A stretch of 64,000 nt of DNA, taken from Ramazzottius varieornatus. Lineage: Eukaryota; Tardigrada; Eutardigrada; Parachela; Ramazzottiidae. The notes beneath the pieces were generated by a model. It was not told the origin of the DNA. It did no database searches and saw only the letters and a program-made list of their open reading frames with translations. The position numbers and the translations under genes are program-made. The stretch covers positions 7,530,772 to 7,594,771 of the forward strand of contig BDGG01000002.1 of assembly GCA_001949185.1 (NCBI GenBank), read 5' to 3'. Positions 11,533-24,400 of this stretch are shown here, in pieces. Each line of letters opens with the position of its first letter. Within the stretch, counting starts at the first letter, position 1.

Positions 11533-14500
11533 ATGAGGATGCTTCGAAGGTATCTTGTGAGACAGCGAATTCCTACCATTCCGAACTTGGTACGTGTATC
11601 GTCGCGACATGCTTCAGCTTCCGCCGGAAGTGCCCCACGCGAAGCAGCCGTGTCCTCAGACAGCATCAAGCCTGCACATAGGGAGCCACGGATAGAGAAT
11701 GCAGGGACCAAGAAGGACACTTATATGAAGACTTACCTGCGGTCGCTCACTCGCCCGGAAGAATTTTGGGACGAAGCAGCATCGAAAATCGTGTGGCATA
11801 CCAAGTATCAACAGGTGGTCGACAGATCGGATCCCATCACGGCCAAATGGTGCGTCCCACTCTAACGTTTAGAGAAGATGTGGGTACGGGTACGGCGCGC
11901 TAACATTGTCAATTGCTAACTAACCACCTGTTTTCTTTCCTTGTCCATTTGCCACAGAGTTGTTGGTTATGATCAACAGGTTTGTTGGAGGGAAGCTCAG
12001 TGTTTGCTACAACGCACTGGACAGACACTGCGACGACGGGCATGGTGATCAGGTTGCGTTCATCCATGACAGTCCTGTTACGAAGTCTGTTACATCATTG
12101 ACTTTCAACGAACTGCTAAAACAAGTATGAAGGCAAAAATGTGGATGATGTTGTTTTACCGATCGTTGAGCATCAAGTCTTTCTCCTTTGACCGTTAGGT
12201 ACTGAGTCTTCTTCCTTTCAGGTTACGTATTTTGCTGGGTTCTTGCGGTCCCTTGGCGTCAAAGAAAGGCATCGCATAATCATCTACATGCCTATGATTC
12301 CCGAAGCTGTTGTAGCGATGCTGGCTTGCGCTCGTATTGGAGCGATTCACTCCGTCGTATTCGGCGGCTTCTCCGCCAAGGAACTAAGCATCAGAATTTC
12401 GCATGCAAAGGTACGAACCTTTCTGATCTAGCTTACCTCGAGAGTCTGGGCTGAAAGATTGTAACCGTTCTTTGTTTGTAATAGGCGTATGCAGTGGTCT
12501 GCGGATCGTGCGGTATTGAGAGGCAGCGCCCAGTGGACTACAAGGAAATCGTGGACGACGCGATCGAGATGTGCTCACATAAGCCGAAATGCACGATTGT
12601 CTATCAGCGACCAAACCTGGTAAGATATGGTCGTTGGGCTGTCAGTGTTTTGGCGCTCGGGTACGTATGTTCTAACTAGAAGGGGTACTAATTTTGGAGT
12701 AATGAAGTCACGTTGGATGTTATAGACGACGCCTCATATGAAGCTAGGCCATGATGTGGACTGGAACGAGGGTCTCGCCATGGGAAAGTCAGCAGGCTGT
12801 GTTCCGGTGGACGCTAACGATCCGCTGTATATACTTTACACTAGCGGGACCACTGGAAGCCCGAAGGTATCTTAATTTACAGTACCTCCAGTATGCACTG
12901 CATATTGCCTTATACAGTGTTAACCAGTCTCTCGCTTTATTTCTTGAACTAATGTGTACTAATGTGGTTTTGGCTTATAGGCCATAGTCCGTCCAACAGG
13001 CTCTGCTGTGGTGTTGCATTGGACCATGAATAACGTTCTGGGACTGAACCCGGAAGACGTGTGGTGGGCAGCTAGCGACTTTGGATGGGTCGTCGGACAT
13101 TCCTTCATCTGTTACGGACCTCTTCTACACCGCAATACGTCTGTCATATACGAAGTACCAATTAGTTACCGTGGTCGGGCACGATGTTGTCTTCTGTTTT
13201 CTGAATCGCAACCTGCGGTTACGTAGAATTTCTTGTAGGGTAAGCCAACTGGAACACCAGACGCTGGGTCCTTCTTCCGGCTGATAGAGCAACACCATAT
13301 CAAGTCATTTTTCACCGCACCCACATCTCTGCGTTCGATGGCGGCAGAGGTACGAAGATTTGTTTATTTTAAGTCGTATGGCATAACTGTTATTGTGCAG
13401 GATCCAGATGTTCATTCCGGTCATCGCTACAATCTGGAAAGTTTGAGCCATATGTTTGTGGCTGGTGAACACTGCGATTCCGAAACGAAACAATGGGCTC
13501 ACAAGGCCTTTGGCGGAGTTCCGGTCTTGGACCAATGGTGGCAAACGGGTACGAGACACCGCGTGAAAGCTTCGTGTATTAGGGCAGGAATGCAATTCGA
13601 ATTTGTTTCTGTTTGCAGAAACGGGTTGGCCCATGACTTCCACTTGTGTGGGCTTAGGGTCGCCGATGGACCCGCCAGCGCAGTCTTCTGGACATGCCGT
13701 ACCTGGATGGGACGGTAACACTTGCACTTCCATATTAACCTTAACGCAAGAACTCAAAAGTACGATCACTGATTTACTACATATTGCATTTTTTCTTGTA
13801 CCGTAGTCAGGATAGTCGATACGGACAGCGGGAAGCCACTCAAGCCAACGGAACTAGGAAGGATTGTGGTCAAGTAATTGCCCTTAGCCTTGTGACATCA
13901 CTGCAGCACACAGTCTCACTTGGCTTTCGTAAATGTGAAGGAAGACGTGATTCTTTTCTAGGCTACCGTTACCACCCGGAAATTTTATCGGTCTATGGGA
14001 AGATGACGGAAAGTACAGGGAAACATACTTTGAAAAGTATCCCGTAAGTCTAATGGGCTGCTTGCAATATTTCTTTACTAATTCAACTCCTCGAGACTGA
14101 TGCTATCTCAAAGGGGTATTACGACACGATGGACGCCGGTACTATTGATGCCGATGGTTACGTATCGGTTCTTTCCAGGATGGACGGTAAGTTTCCTTAT
14201 CCAGTTCCCACTTGTTTTTATCTTGTCTACCTCCTTCATACGCGCTTCTTCGGTGCTCCAGTCATTAATGTATTATAGATGTCATAAACGTGTCAGGATG
14301 TCGCATATCTACATCGGCTCTCGAAGAGGCAAGAGCACCCTTCGACTCGTCTCTAGCGATGTCATGCAGCCGATAGTCTACTGTGGCTTCAAATCGTCTT
14401 ATACTTAATAGGCAGTTCTCCGCCATCCAGAGGTCGTAGACTGCGCTGTGGTCGGTGTGAAGGACAAGCTGAAAGGACAGATCCCCATTGGCATCGTTGT

Positions 14501-15010
14501 TTTGAGAAAAGGTGGGGCTTTCTTGGCCTTTACGTACCTCTTAAAGCGCTCTGCAATCACTAGTTTTCTACACTGCACTGTATGTTACGCTTTCTGATGT
14601 AGAACCCAACCGAAAATCGAAAGACATCATATCGGAGATTGTCACTTCGGTTCGAGATGACATCGGGCCTATCGCCGCATTCAAGAAGGTCTGCATAGTA
14701 CCAAAGCTCCCGAAGACCAGGTCCGGAAAGATACCCCGGTCCAGTATCGTTCAGATGGCGGAGAACAAAGAAGTCCAGGTATTCTTTCTCTGTGAGGTGA
14801 TAGAGGTAATATAGAGAGCCAGCACGGAGAGCTATCAGACGCGCATTTGGGTCTTGGAAAATCGGCGTGACTAGAAATGAGTGCACCAGTTCAGTGTTTA
14901 ATTTACTTTAGATTCCAAGCACCATCGAGGACGCAGATGTTTATCCCGAGATCAAGAAGGCTTTACAGAGCATAGGATATGCGACAGAAGGGAAATCTGA
15001 CGCCACCTAG
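11533..15010 (+). CDS. ACSS3: ACSS3-type short-chain acyl-CoA synthetase
   Basis: Sixteen exons give 700 residues: 11533-11849, 11980-12124, 12222-12410, 12485-12619, 12726-12866, 12981-13154, 13239-13349, 13401-13548, 13619-13714, 13807-13873, 13962-14043, 14114-14186, 14279-14328, 14412-14511, 14603-14778 and 14912-15010. The first ~35 residues are Arg/Ser-rich without acids, like a mitochondrial targeting peptide. Adenylation motifs are intact: [10 protein letters not shown] near residue 300, [26 protein letters not shown] and the C-terminal catalytic lysine in [11 protein letters not shown] near 650. Similarity to human ACSS3 (686 residues) runs end to end. ACSS3 activates propionate and related short-chain acids to CoA thioesters in mitochondria. 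Intron 13 uses a GC donor (GAG|GCAAGA). An AATAAA near 15338 may end the transcript. Confidence 0.92.
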
Positions 15011-18000
15011 AAGATGACACAGAAGCGAACAAGACTAATCCATGACGACGAGCAATTTGCCGGTTAGTCACCATTATTCTTCATGTAGTCTTCTTCGACA
15101 CATTTTTGCCTCGGTAAGTCAATTCTGCATTTCATGCCAAATTTATCAGTATTTTTAATTCGATTTTCTACCCGTTCTTTGATTTTATTTTCACATTATA
15201 AAAAGTTGAATATATGTGAAACGCGTAACTTGGCACAGAACGGTCTTCTGGTTGCACCAGACCACGATCGTGACCAGACCAAAATGGAGAGCCTACTCAT
15301 TTTGACCCGCTAGATGGCAAATGAAAGATGAGAGACAATAAAGGTGTCAGCTGGCCTCTCTCTGGGAGAGAAGCAAGCCAGGATTAACAGTGGAAGTGGA
15401 ACAATACAGGACAATTAATTAATGGGGCATGATATCTGCCGCAGCTGTCTGTAGTTGAAGGGGCGCTGATTAGTTCATTACGTAAATGAGTGGATATCCC
15501 GGTAAAACAATCCACACCGGACATTCACCCTCTGACCCTCTGAACTTTGAACTTTAGGAAGTAAGAACAGATGATGGAAGAACAATTAGAGAGGAAGAAG
15601 ATTACTTCTCCCCTGGTGGAAACCGAGCGGTCATTTTATATATGGAACGCAGCAAACGCAACGACGCAATATCGCTGATTGGAAAGTAAGAATAAAGCCT
15701 CTTTCTGACTAGTTGAGATTCTGAAGAGTACTTTGGGATGTTTGGGCGGCACTCTTCTAGTTCTATGATGTCGGTGGTTGGGGGGAGTGCTTTGATTAAA
15801 TTGAGCCAATTTCCTAATATAAATATAGACAGAGAGGCAAAGGTTCGCTGCGCAATCGTGACTTTGCTGGTCTGTCATTTATTTGCTAATCTGCAAGCAA
15901 TTTTTCTCGTAGAGTATCTTCTAGTCGCCCACACTCTCAAGAAGCTAAAGACTGATGAGCAATGAAGACAAAGCTGGGCTTTTAAGAAACGCTGAGGTCT
16001 TTTCTGACGGCTGCTGGTGCTGCTGCATGTTAATTAATTCTGATAGCGTCCAGATGGCGCACACCAGTCATCGAAGGCTGTGTAAACGCTGACGGATTTT
16101 TAAACTGCAATTGACAGACCGAGGCTGAGAAGAGTAGGCAGAGCAGAGCTAGCAGCGGGAGGATGAAGGGATAGGACAGAAGGAGGAAGGAAAGATGCAA
16201 CTGATGCAAGGCTCGAATTGATCGCTCGAGTTTTATGCTAGCGGCAGCTTGAGCGGCTGTCCATACTGAAGCTGCTGCAGTAGTGAGTCAGCTACCATCC
16301 ATTCCTCAATGAGCTTTTGCACGCATACAACTGCCGCATCGTCTATTTTTGCTCCCGTAAATAATGGCTTTTTCACAGACGAATGTCAGTGGAGCATGCA
16401 CGAATAGCTGGCACTTGTGAGGGAACATTCGCATGCACACACTGCCAGCATGGTAAGTGTGGATTACGTTATGGAAGGAAGGAACGAGTGCTTTTTCTCC
16501 ACCGGTTCATTCCGCATACTAGTCTACAGTTTACACCGACACAAACCCGCGACATGTGTTTGTGAAATGCGAAACCTTGTCCTCTGCACAGCAGCACTCT
16601 TCCGCATTCAGGGTTTACTTTCCCAGACTTGCTCACATTTAAAAGCAATAGAAGCCATCGAAAATGTAGACAACACAAAATAAAATTCTAAATCGTTAAA
16701 TCTGAACAGTTTACGGTCCTGCTCTGATTGATGCCATGTATGGCTCACGAAGATCAGAAGCGATTTCAATAGTCATCCTTGCCGTACCAAGCATACCCCG
16801 ACAAGGTTGGACCGTCTACCTAATCTGGACGTCTTTTCGCAGGACCTTGAAAAACCGAAAGGACCAGGAAAGGTCGTGAAACCCTCAAGGACTTCGGAGG
16901 ACCACGAAGGGATCCCTGATGCATACGGCGCCCTCAACGAACTAAAAGAATGGTTTGCCGAGCCTGGTTAGCTCTCACGTCAACGCAGAAAAGATTGAGA
17001 CTCTGGTACGATAATAGGATGGTAAAATGTACGAAGGAAGATTGGTTAAAAGAGCTTGATGTGAAACTCTTCGGACAAGCTTGATGGCAGAAGAGACGGA
17101 TCATTGTCGAGCTCGGTGTTATATAATCCATGCGGCTAAAAGTTTCTGCTTCCTTGATGGAGGTTTTAGCTTTTACTCCTTTATGCTTTTGTTGCATTGA
17201 TTTCGGGCAATGCGTGCTTCGGGAATAGGGAAAAGCAATACAATCATCCAGAGTAGAGCTTTTGTGCCGTTGAGGAAATGTCCTGAAAGCTATCTGCCAG
17301 CCGGGGGGACATCTGCCTTCCTCGGCCACGCAGCTTTCACAAAGGAATAACTGTGCCATTTCATCTGGACCATTGTAGTGTAATCTTCCGATATGCTTCG
17401 ATGAAGCGAAAAGAGAGCCTCGAAACTGCAGTTGGAATAATTTAAATTTCGAATTTCGATGGCATCAGCAATGCACTCTCCCAGGAGAGAACGCCCAGCA
17501 GAAAGCACGATTGGTCGTTTAGTCCAGATGTAACTGGTAGGCAGTGAAGTTCAGATTTCAAGCAACGACGACAGAATAAGTTCATTTGTGCCCCCTACCG
17601 CCAACCATGAGAGTCACGGGAGGTTGGCTTACTCACTTCCGCTGTTCCCGTATGTGCGATTACCGACTGACAGCAAAATGGGCTTAGGCCGAGACCGGTG
17701 GTGCTATTGGTTGAAGCTGTGCAGTTCTGCGCAGGGTTTACCGAGCTTCGACAGGATACTGCATGCGCAGCCATATTGCGCCGCCTGGTTTGTCGCTCAG
17801 TACTCGAAAAATCACGTGGAAGGTTCATTTTGCCGCCCTGAAAGTCTGCTGCGATAAATGGCCAGAAATGCAATGGTTGTTCAGTATCGTGCTAGTCCTT
17901 GTGCAAATGTTACAGAAGTCCCTTTTTCTCTTCCTTTTTCTGACTGGGTGTTGGGTTCAGTGTTAGTGCCGTCGCTTGATAGTCTGGATCGTTCGTAGTT

Positions 18001-18411
18001 TGCTCGCGCACGTTGGTGGCTTTGTTGTAATACAGTCGGTGCTGCTTTCTCCTCCACACTTACAAAAACATAATCTGCTGCAGTGTTTTTCTGAACTCTC
18101 ATCACGGACGCACAGTGTCTCCAGTGTTTCATCATCCTCGTCTTCCAGCCACCGTCGCGGATCATTTCCTGTCCCCTTTTATCCCGTCACGTCGTTGGAT
18201 CAAGTCATACTCCTGCGTCACGTGATTACAACCACCGACGTTTCTAATTATACCCCGTTCACTTCGCGCATTCGTCGTTTCCGATCATTCCAGCCTTCTG
18301 ACCCGCAACGGCGCAATCTGTAACAGACTTAACATTTTTGTGGACTGGGCTGTTATCCCTTGACGTCTCCGTGTTTCTGTTCTTCTACCACATTTTTCCT
18401 CCACTGAAAGA
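15011..18411. other. gene-poor stretch between ACSS3 and CELF
   Basis: About 3.4 kb without a supported coding exon. The last few hundred bases before 18412 are pyrimidine-rich and probably the CELF 5' untranslated region. Open frames near 16400-17500 show no domain or exon logic. Untranslated exons and enhancers are possible. Confidence 0.45.
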
Positions 18412-21400
18412 ATGTCATCGCCGGTCATAACGACGAACGGCCTGGACGCCACCGGTAACACTTCGTCTTCTTCCAATAACCAGAATGCTCAAAGCAGCTC
18501 CGCATCGGGATCTTCCTCTCCAGGACCAGCCAGCTCTCATCTCAACAGTAACGGCAATTCACCTAGTCAAGGGGAACAGATGAACGGTGCGGCCAACCAG
18601 AAGCTCAACGCGAACGGCATCGTCTACCTCAATAAGGACACCGATGCCGTCAAATTATTCGTTGGGCAAATACCCCGCAACCTCTATGAAAAGGATCTCA
18701 AGCCTCTTTTTGAACAATATGGCAAAATCCACGAGCTCATCGTCCTCAAAGATAAATACAGCGGAATGCACAAAGGTGAGCAATTTAGGTTCGCGTTGAG
18801 TAATTCCCTTTTCCTGACAAACGCCGACTTCCGTCGCTTCTACGTCGACTCACGAACCTGTCCGAAGGTTTCAATCACCCCCGTTAAGCTCGTGGCAAGG
18901 TCTCGAGTTTTATAGGATTATTTGACAGGCACAACATGGGTTATGGAATTAAACTGGAATATTATTTTCATATAATCGAAGTTAGTTGATTGGCGTTTGT
19001 TGATTGGTTATGTCCAAAAAATTAGAGTTTCCCCAAAATAGAAATTGTTTAATTTGTGTTCTTCACGGTTGGATGGCGAGGATGGAAATATCTGGTGTGG
19101 GGGTCTTGTTTCTTGTCGTTCTCACAGGCTCCGTAACGGCGGAAAATATGAGCGATAGGAGTTTGGACACGTCGGATTTGAAATTACATGTAACGCTTGG
19201 CTGCTCTTTGCCTCGAAATATTTCAGGCTGTTCTGACCGGTTTACGACATTTCCGTCGGATAAAGAAAGAAGCAGGCGAGTCGACACTACGGCACCGTTG
19301 CGAGCGCACACATACCGAGCGAGGATTGTCTGGTAACTCTGGTCGATTGTGCAATAGCACAAGTTTGCCGGTATAACATGTGAAGTGCGTGAAAGTTTAA
19401 AAGCCGGAGAAAGGCTTTCTTGACGTCCTTAACAGCGCGTCGATCAATTCATAAGGAAACTTATAGCGCACGTGAACGCAGCCACACTTGCAATGATTTA
19501 TCAAGTCTAAAGTTCAACTTCTCTTGTAGGTTACCTTACGAAGTCAAATTGTAACAAGCTACAGTGTGAACTCACCTCAGGACTTCCGAAATCAGAAAGG
19601 CCGATCGGAAGTCTTAGGCAGATAAGACAATGTTGTGTCTAGTCCTTGACTTCCTGAACGAAGTTTGTTTTCGTTTGCACGTTACGCTACTGGTGAACCC
19701 TCTGTCGCGCAGGACGAGCGGCCAGCGTGCGATGAAATGCGCAAGCGAAACGGAGCAGCGACCTTTTAGTATGCACGACTGAAGCGAGGCAGCGAACCTC
19801 TCTGTTGTTGAACGTTCTCGAAGCATTGCAGGTGCGCGTTTTGAATATCTCGCTTTCTGCATTCTAGAAAGGCTTTCTAGCTGTGTCTGTAATAGACCGG
19901 AGGGAAGAAAGTCTAAAGATGGGTTCGGTTTTCGAGGAAGAAAAGTTGTCGGATGCGGGGACAGACAAGGAGCGCGTAATTTATTTGGCGTAAAGTTGAG
20001 ATATCGGAAACGAGTGCAAGCACGCAAGCTGGATTTGTGAAAGTGTTTCCGATGTAATGACATGCTTTTCTTGACAGGCCAAGGAAGAGAAATTTATAGC
20101 GAGACGTTCACGAAGGACGCCAGACGTTGTTCCTGGAAAAGTGGAAGGTGACAGACAGTTTGAGTAGAACAGAGTGACCATCAAAGTAGGAAGGGGACCG
20201 AAGACGATCAGCTGTTCACGGTAAAATTAATATTCTATCCGAATCTATCGGGACAGAGTACGGAAAAGGAGGAGAGAGTTGACCTAGAAAATTGAAGGAA
20301 CGTTGTTTACCAGCGCGAGAAAGAGTTTAGAAAGCGAACTGAGCTCCCATAGTGGCCATCTGTCTAGTGCTGATGCTGACCAGTCCACTCTGTCCTTCCT
20401 TCATTCCGTACTCTTTGTCTCCATAGACAAGTATTGACCCGCAGCCAGCGCAATGCCGGCTTTAAAACTGTCCAGACTGACGTGAAATCATCTGGTATGG
20501 TGATGGAAAGAATGGTCGGGAAAGCTGCTTGAAAGATCAGCAGGCAGTTGCCAAATATCGCCTTTCTCTGCGGTAATATTTTAGGGATTAAAGCATGGTC
20601 GGTTCACGCAGACTTCTTACAACGGGACTTCGTTCCCACCTGTCAAGCTCAAATTCAGGATGACAAAGGCCATATTATACCCAAAAAAATTCGGACAGAG
20701 GAAACCGACGAACGGCTTCAGAGTATGCGAGCTGATCGGGCATTCGTAGTGCGTGAACTAATCGGGGTTTCGCATGTGAAACTTTAGCAAGCTGAGAGAA
20801 AGGTTCTCGAAGTTTGCGAGTTTCTGGCATTTTATTATTCAGGAAGTATATTGGGTTATAGGGCAGAAGAAAATCGGGAAGAACCGAGGAAGAATCGATA
20901 TGGTGAGGTAATACTCTATCGATGAGCTGTAATTTTTGTCCTTTTCTCTTGACATTGGTTTTGTTCATTTTTTGCGTGTTTATCTAGGCGTAGTGTGTTC
21001 GCAGTTCGCACTGAAGGCTGGATGTGGAGTAGAGCTTGGAAGGGATATGGCACGATTCCTGTTTGATCGACAAGGGACCTAGTCAGTTTTCGGTCCAGGG
21101 TAGCCAGAGCCTAGCGAGAGATCGTAATGGATGTATCGATTGTCCATGCAGGAACGATCAGCATGAAGTGCTGGCCAACTTTCGCTCCACAAACCCTCTC
21201 TTTATCTTCTTCCTGCTAGCCCAAATTAGTTGATTGCTTTGAGAGCTCGAGAGCTCTCGCGGTCCTTCTGGCTTTCGTCTCTGTGAGAGGCAACTCTTCG
21301 GCTGTTTATTTGGCTTCCCTTCCAAAGACATAAACAAACTTACGTAAAAATAAACTAAGGAAAACAATAAAGACTACTACTTCTGAACAACTCAGAATGA

Positions 21401-24400
21401 AGTCGGGTGAAATTCTAGGCGCGTTTGTTTTAGTTCTAATTTTCTTTCTAGAATTTTTAGAGTTTTGCTGATAGGAATGGTTTTTTGATGGTGACGGGCA
21501 AAGGTTCAGTACAGTCCAAACGTATAGTATTTGGATAGGGAATGAAATGATGCATTGAAATGGGGTGAGTCGACGGAGAAGGAAATTGGAAAGGATTATT
21601 ATTCATCCGTTCACTTTCACACAAGTCCTGCATATTGTACTCGTAATGTATTGTTAACTTTGATGATTTTAATGCCCCCTATTTTGCAGGCTGTGCATTC
21701 CTGACCTACTGCGATCGGGAAAGTGCCATTCGAGCCTGCAACGAACTTCATCAGCAGAAGACTCTTCCTGGGGTAAGTACGGGTTGTGATGAGTGTGATC
21801 ACATTCGCGTCCCTCAATGACTTCCTGCACTGCTGTCATTTCCATCTTTGACATCCCACAGTTGAAAGATGTGAAATGGCCGGTTCTGTTATGGTAAAAC
21901 TTAATGAACGTGCCATCCTGTTTGGACATCCTCGTGATGAGCAGCAGATAGCGTCCGAAAGAATGATCGTCTAATGCCAGCCGAACCCGAAGTACGGTTC
22001 GCATCATGGTCAGCCATGTTGTGTTCATGCCAGGTCGTGAAGTGTTAGGATATAACGGGCCGAAATGAGGAGACAGCGGGTGGAATCCAAGTTTTCCCCC
22101 ACTTTTTGCGATATAATAAATCAACCGCGATGACGTCACTGCGAACTCTATGATAACCTCCGAAAGGTACTCCGTCAGACATCTCCAGAACTGATGTTTA
22201 GCGAGGTGGTCCTGGACAATTTCTGCGACGGTAGTGTGGGTGTTTTGGAGGGCACAATGGATGGCTGAGGAATCTTTCGTCAGGATTATACAGACATTTC
22301 GGTCGCGACTAACAGTGTCATTACTGCGAGCTGGAAAGTTTGAACTGGCGCTGTAGGTTAAACTATTTTAATGACAGATGATTCCGCCGTGAGACGAAGG
22401 AGCTCTTTGCGTAAATGATGGAGCACAGATGTTGTTGGGCGATTTCAAGTGCGTGAGTTCATGATTGTGTTTGCTCGACGAGCAATTCTGGCATCATCAA
22501 GAGATGCTGGAGAATGCGCAAAAGAATTCGTGGGTGGCGACAAATTTGTTCCTTCGCCGTAAATCAACTTGCTCCGCCAGCTCCTCGGCTTCTTGGCAGC
22601 ATACCGTTCGCTTCATCGTCCTTCTTTTCAGCCAAGCAAAAAGGCTCGTGAAATGAAACGAGTCTGTAATGATCAAACTGTATCTCCTGAGGAGCTAGTT
22701 GATTAAACTGCGAGCTTCGTCTTGTCTTTTTTCAGCAGCCGTGTGGTATGAAAAGGGGAATTCCCGTCACAAAAAGTTGACTATCGAATTAACTTCCCTG
22801 TAGGAGCAAGAAGATAATCGATGGAGTCTTCAGACTTGGGAGGATTTCGAGCAGAACATGACGCCTCCGGCTCGGACGATCTTGCATCGGTCACCGTCAA
22901 GGGTTTTTCTCTCCCCGTTCCGAAGGTTAATCCATCTGAACCTCCCTTCTTCGGCGTAGTAGAGAAAAGGCTTACTTTATACTTTTTGCTTTTTATGTAG
23001 ATTGTTTTCGTTGGTCTAAATTCGGATTTTGTTTTAGCTTGAGGTTTTAGTGATGCATTGGACTGTCTAGCTCAGGCTCTTGAATGGCAAGAAAGGCATT
23101 AGCGTTCGAGATCAGTGTGGTGTAATAAGGAACTTGAGCTTGGCTTTATGGAAATTGCGCCCTGGATAGAAGGGACAGGAAGTAGCGCTATAAACGCGGT
23201 CGGGCTACAAATGCATCTCCGGTGAGTCCTTCAGGGGAACGCGGTTGAGCGATCTGCGCGCGGACAGACGGTGGGCATTGTGAACATGTCAACAATGACA
23301 TTGATCGAAAGTAAACCAACTGGAATGGACATGCAGCGGGCAAAGAGTGGTGACGAAAAGGGGAAGACGGATGGTAGTGACGAAAATGTGAACAGAAGCT
23401 TGAGATGGATGGGCATGCGAACGAGCGAGCGGTCTTTCATAAAGAAATACTGGCAAGAAGAAGGTTATGAATTATGCAAGCTTGCATAATCAGTCCGAGA
23501 AGTACCTTGGTGGGTTATTCATCCATAAACCACCTGAATATCAGTAAGCATTCTTGAGGTTGCTCAGTCCTGGGCGGAAACCCAAGTTTTTCTGTGTTGC
23601 CTGAAACGCCGGCAGATGAGTTCAATCAGACTGGTTTTTTCCCACCGGCGCACGCTCTCATTCAGTAACAATGAAAACGTGCGCCACTTGGGAACTATCC
23701 GAGGCACATTTTCTTTGTCGAGATCGCACTTACAGTTTTTTTGTGAAGGGAGTTCAGAAGCGTGACCTGCGTCGTGTATAGCTTTTGCAAGTTTGTTCGC
23801 CGCTTTGGACAGATTTCTTTGTCGGGGTTGAAACCTGAGAACCGGAAATATTAACACAAGGGAAACGAAGGTCGGGAACGCCGACACGTTTTTCATGAAT
23901 AAATGAATAGCTTCAATGGTGGCTGCGTGGTAAACTGTCTATAATCATGTCTCATCAGTGGAAGAGTTGTGTTTAGTGTGGGAGCAAGATGATAGAAAGA
24001 GATATAGCGTGGCTGGAGGGTACATAAGAACAAGAGCTCGTCGTTTCATCCATGCCTATTTCTCCCAAAGCTGGCCCCGTTTCCTTGTCCTCCCCGCAGC
24101 GCACCATATTGTTCTGTCGGCGTGTTCTCCATGACGGATCTGAGCAGCGGGGATGTATGGCTTTGATGGCGGGAATGTTCGAGGATTATTTAGGCTGGCC
24201 ATCGATTGGCCGAGACGATTAAGCAGATTGAAGTCATTTGATTGCTGTCGTTGCTCGTCAAGTCCGGCCGAAACGTTGTTCGATGAAAGTAGAACCTTGG
24301 GAGAAGCCTTGTTATCATCACACAGCTTATGGCAATAGAATGTCAGTCAGTTTGAAATAGTCAGGGAATTAAATCCGCCCATGCCTCGATGATCGGTTGT

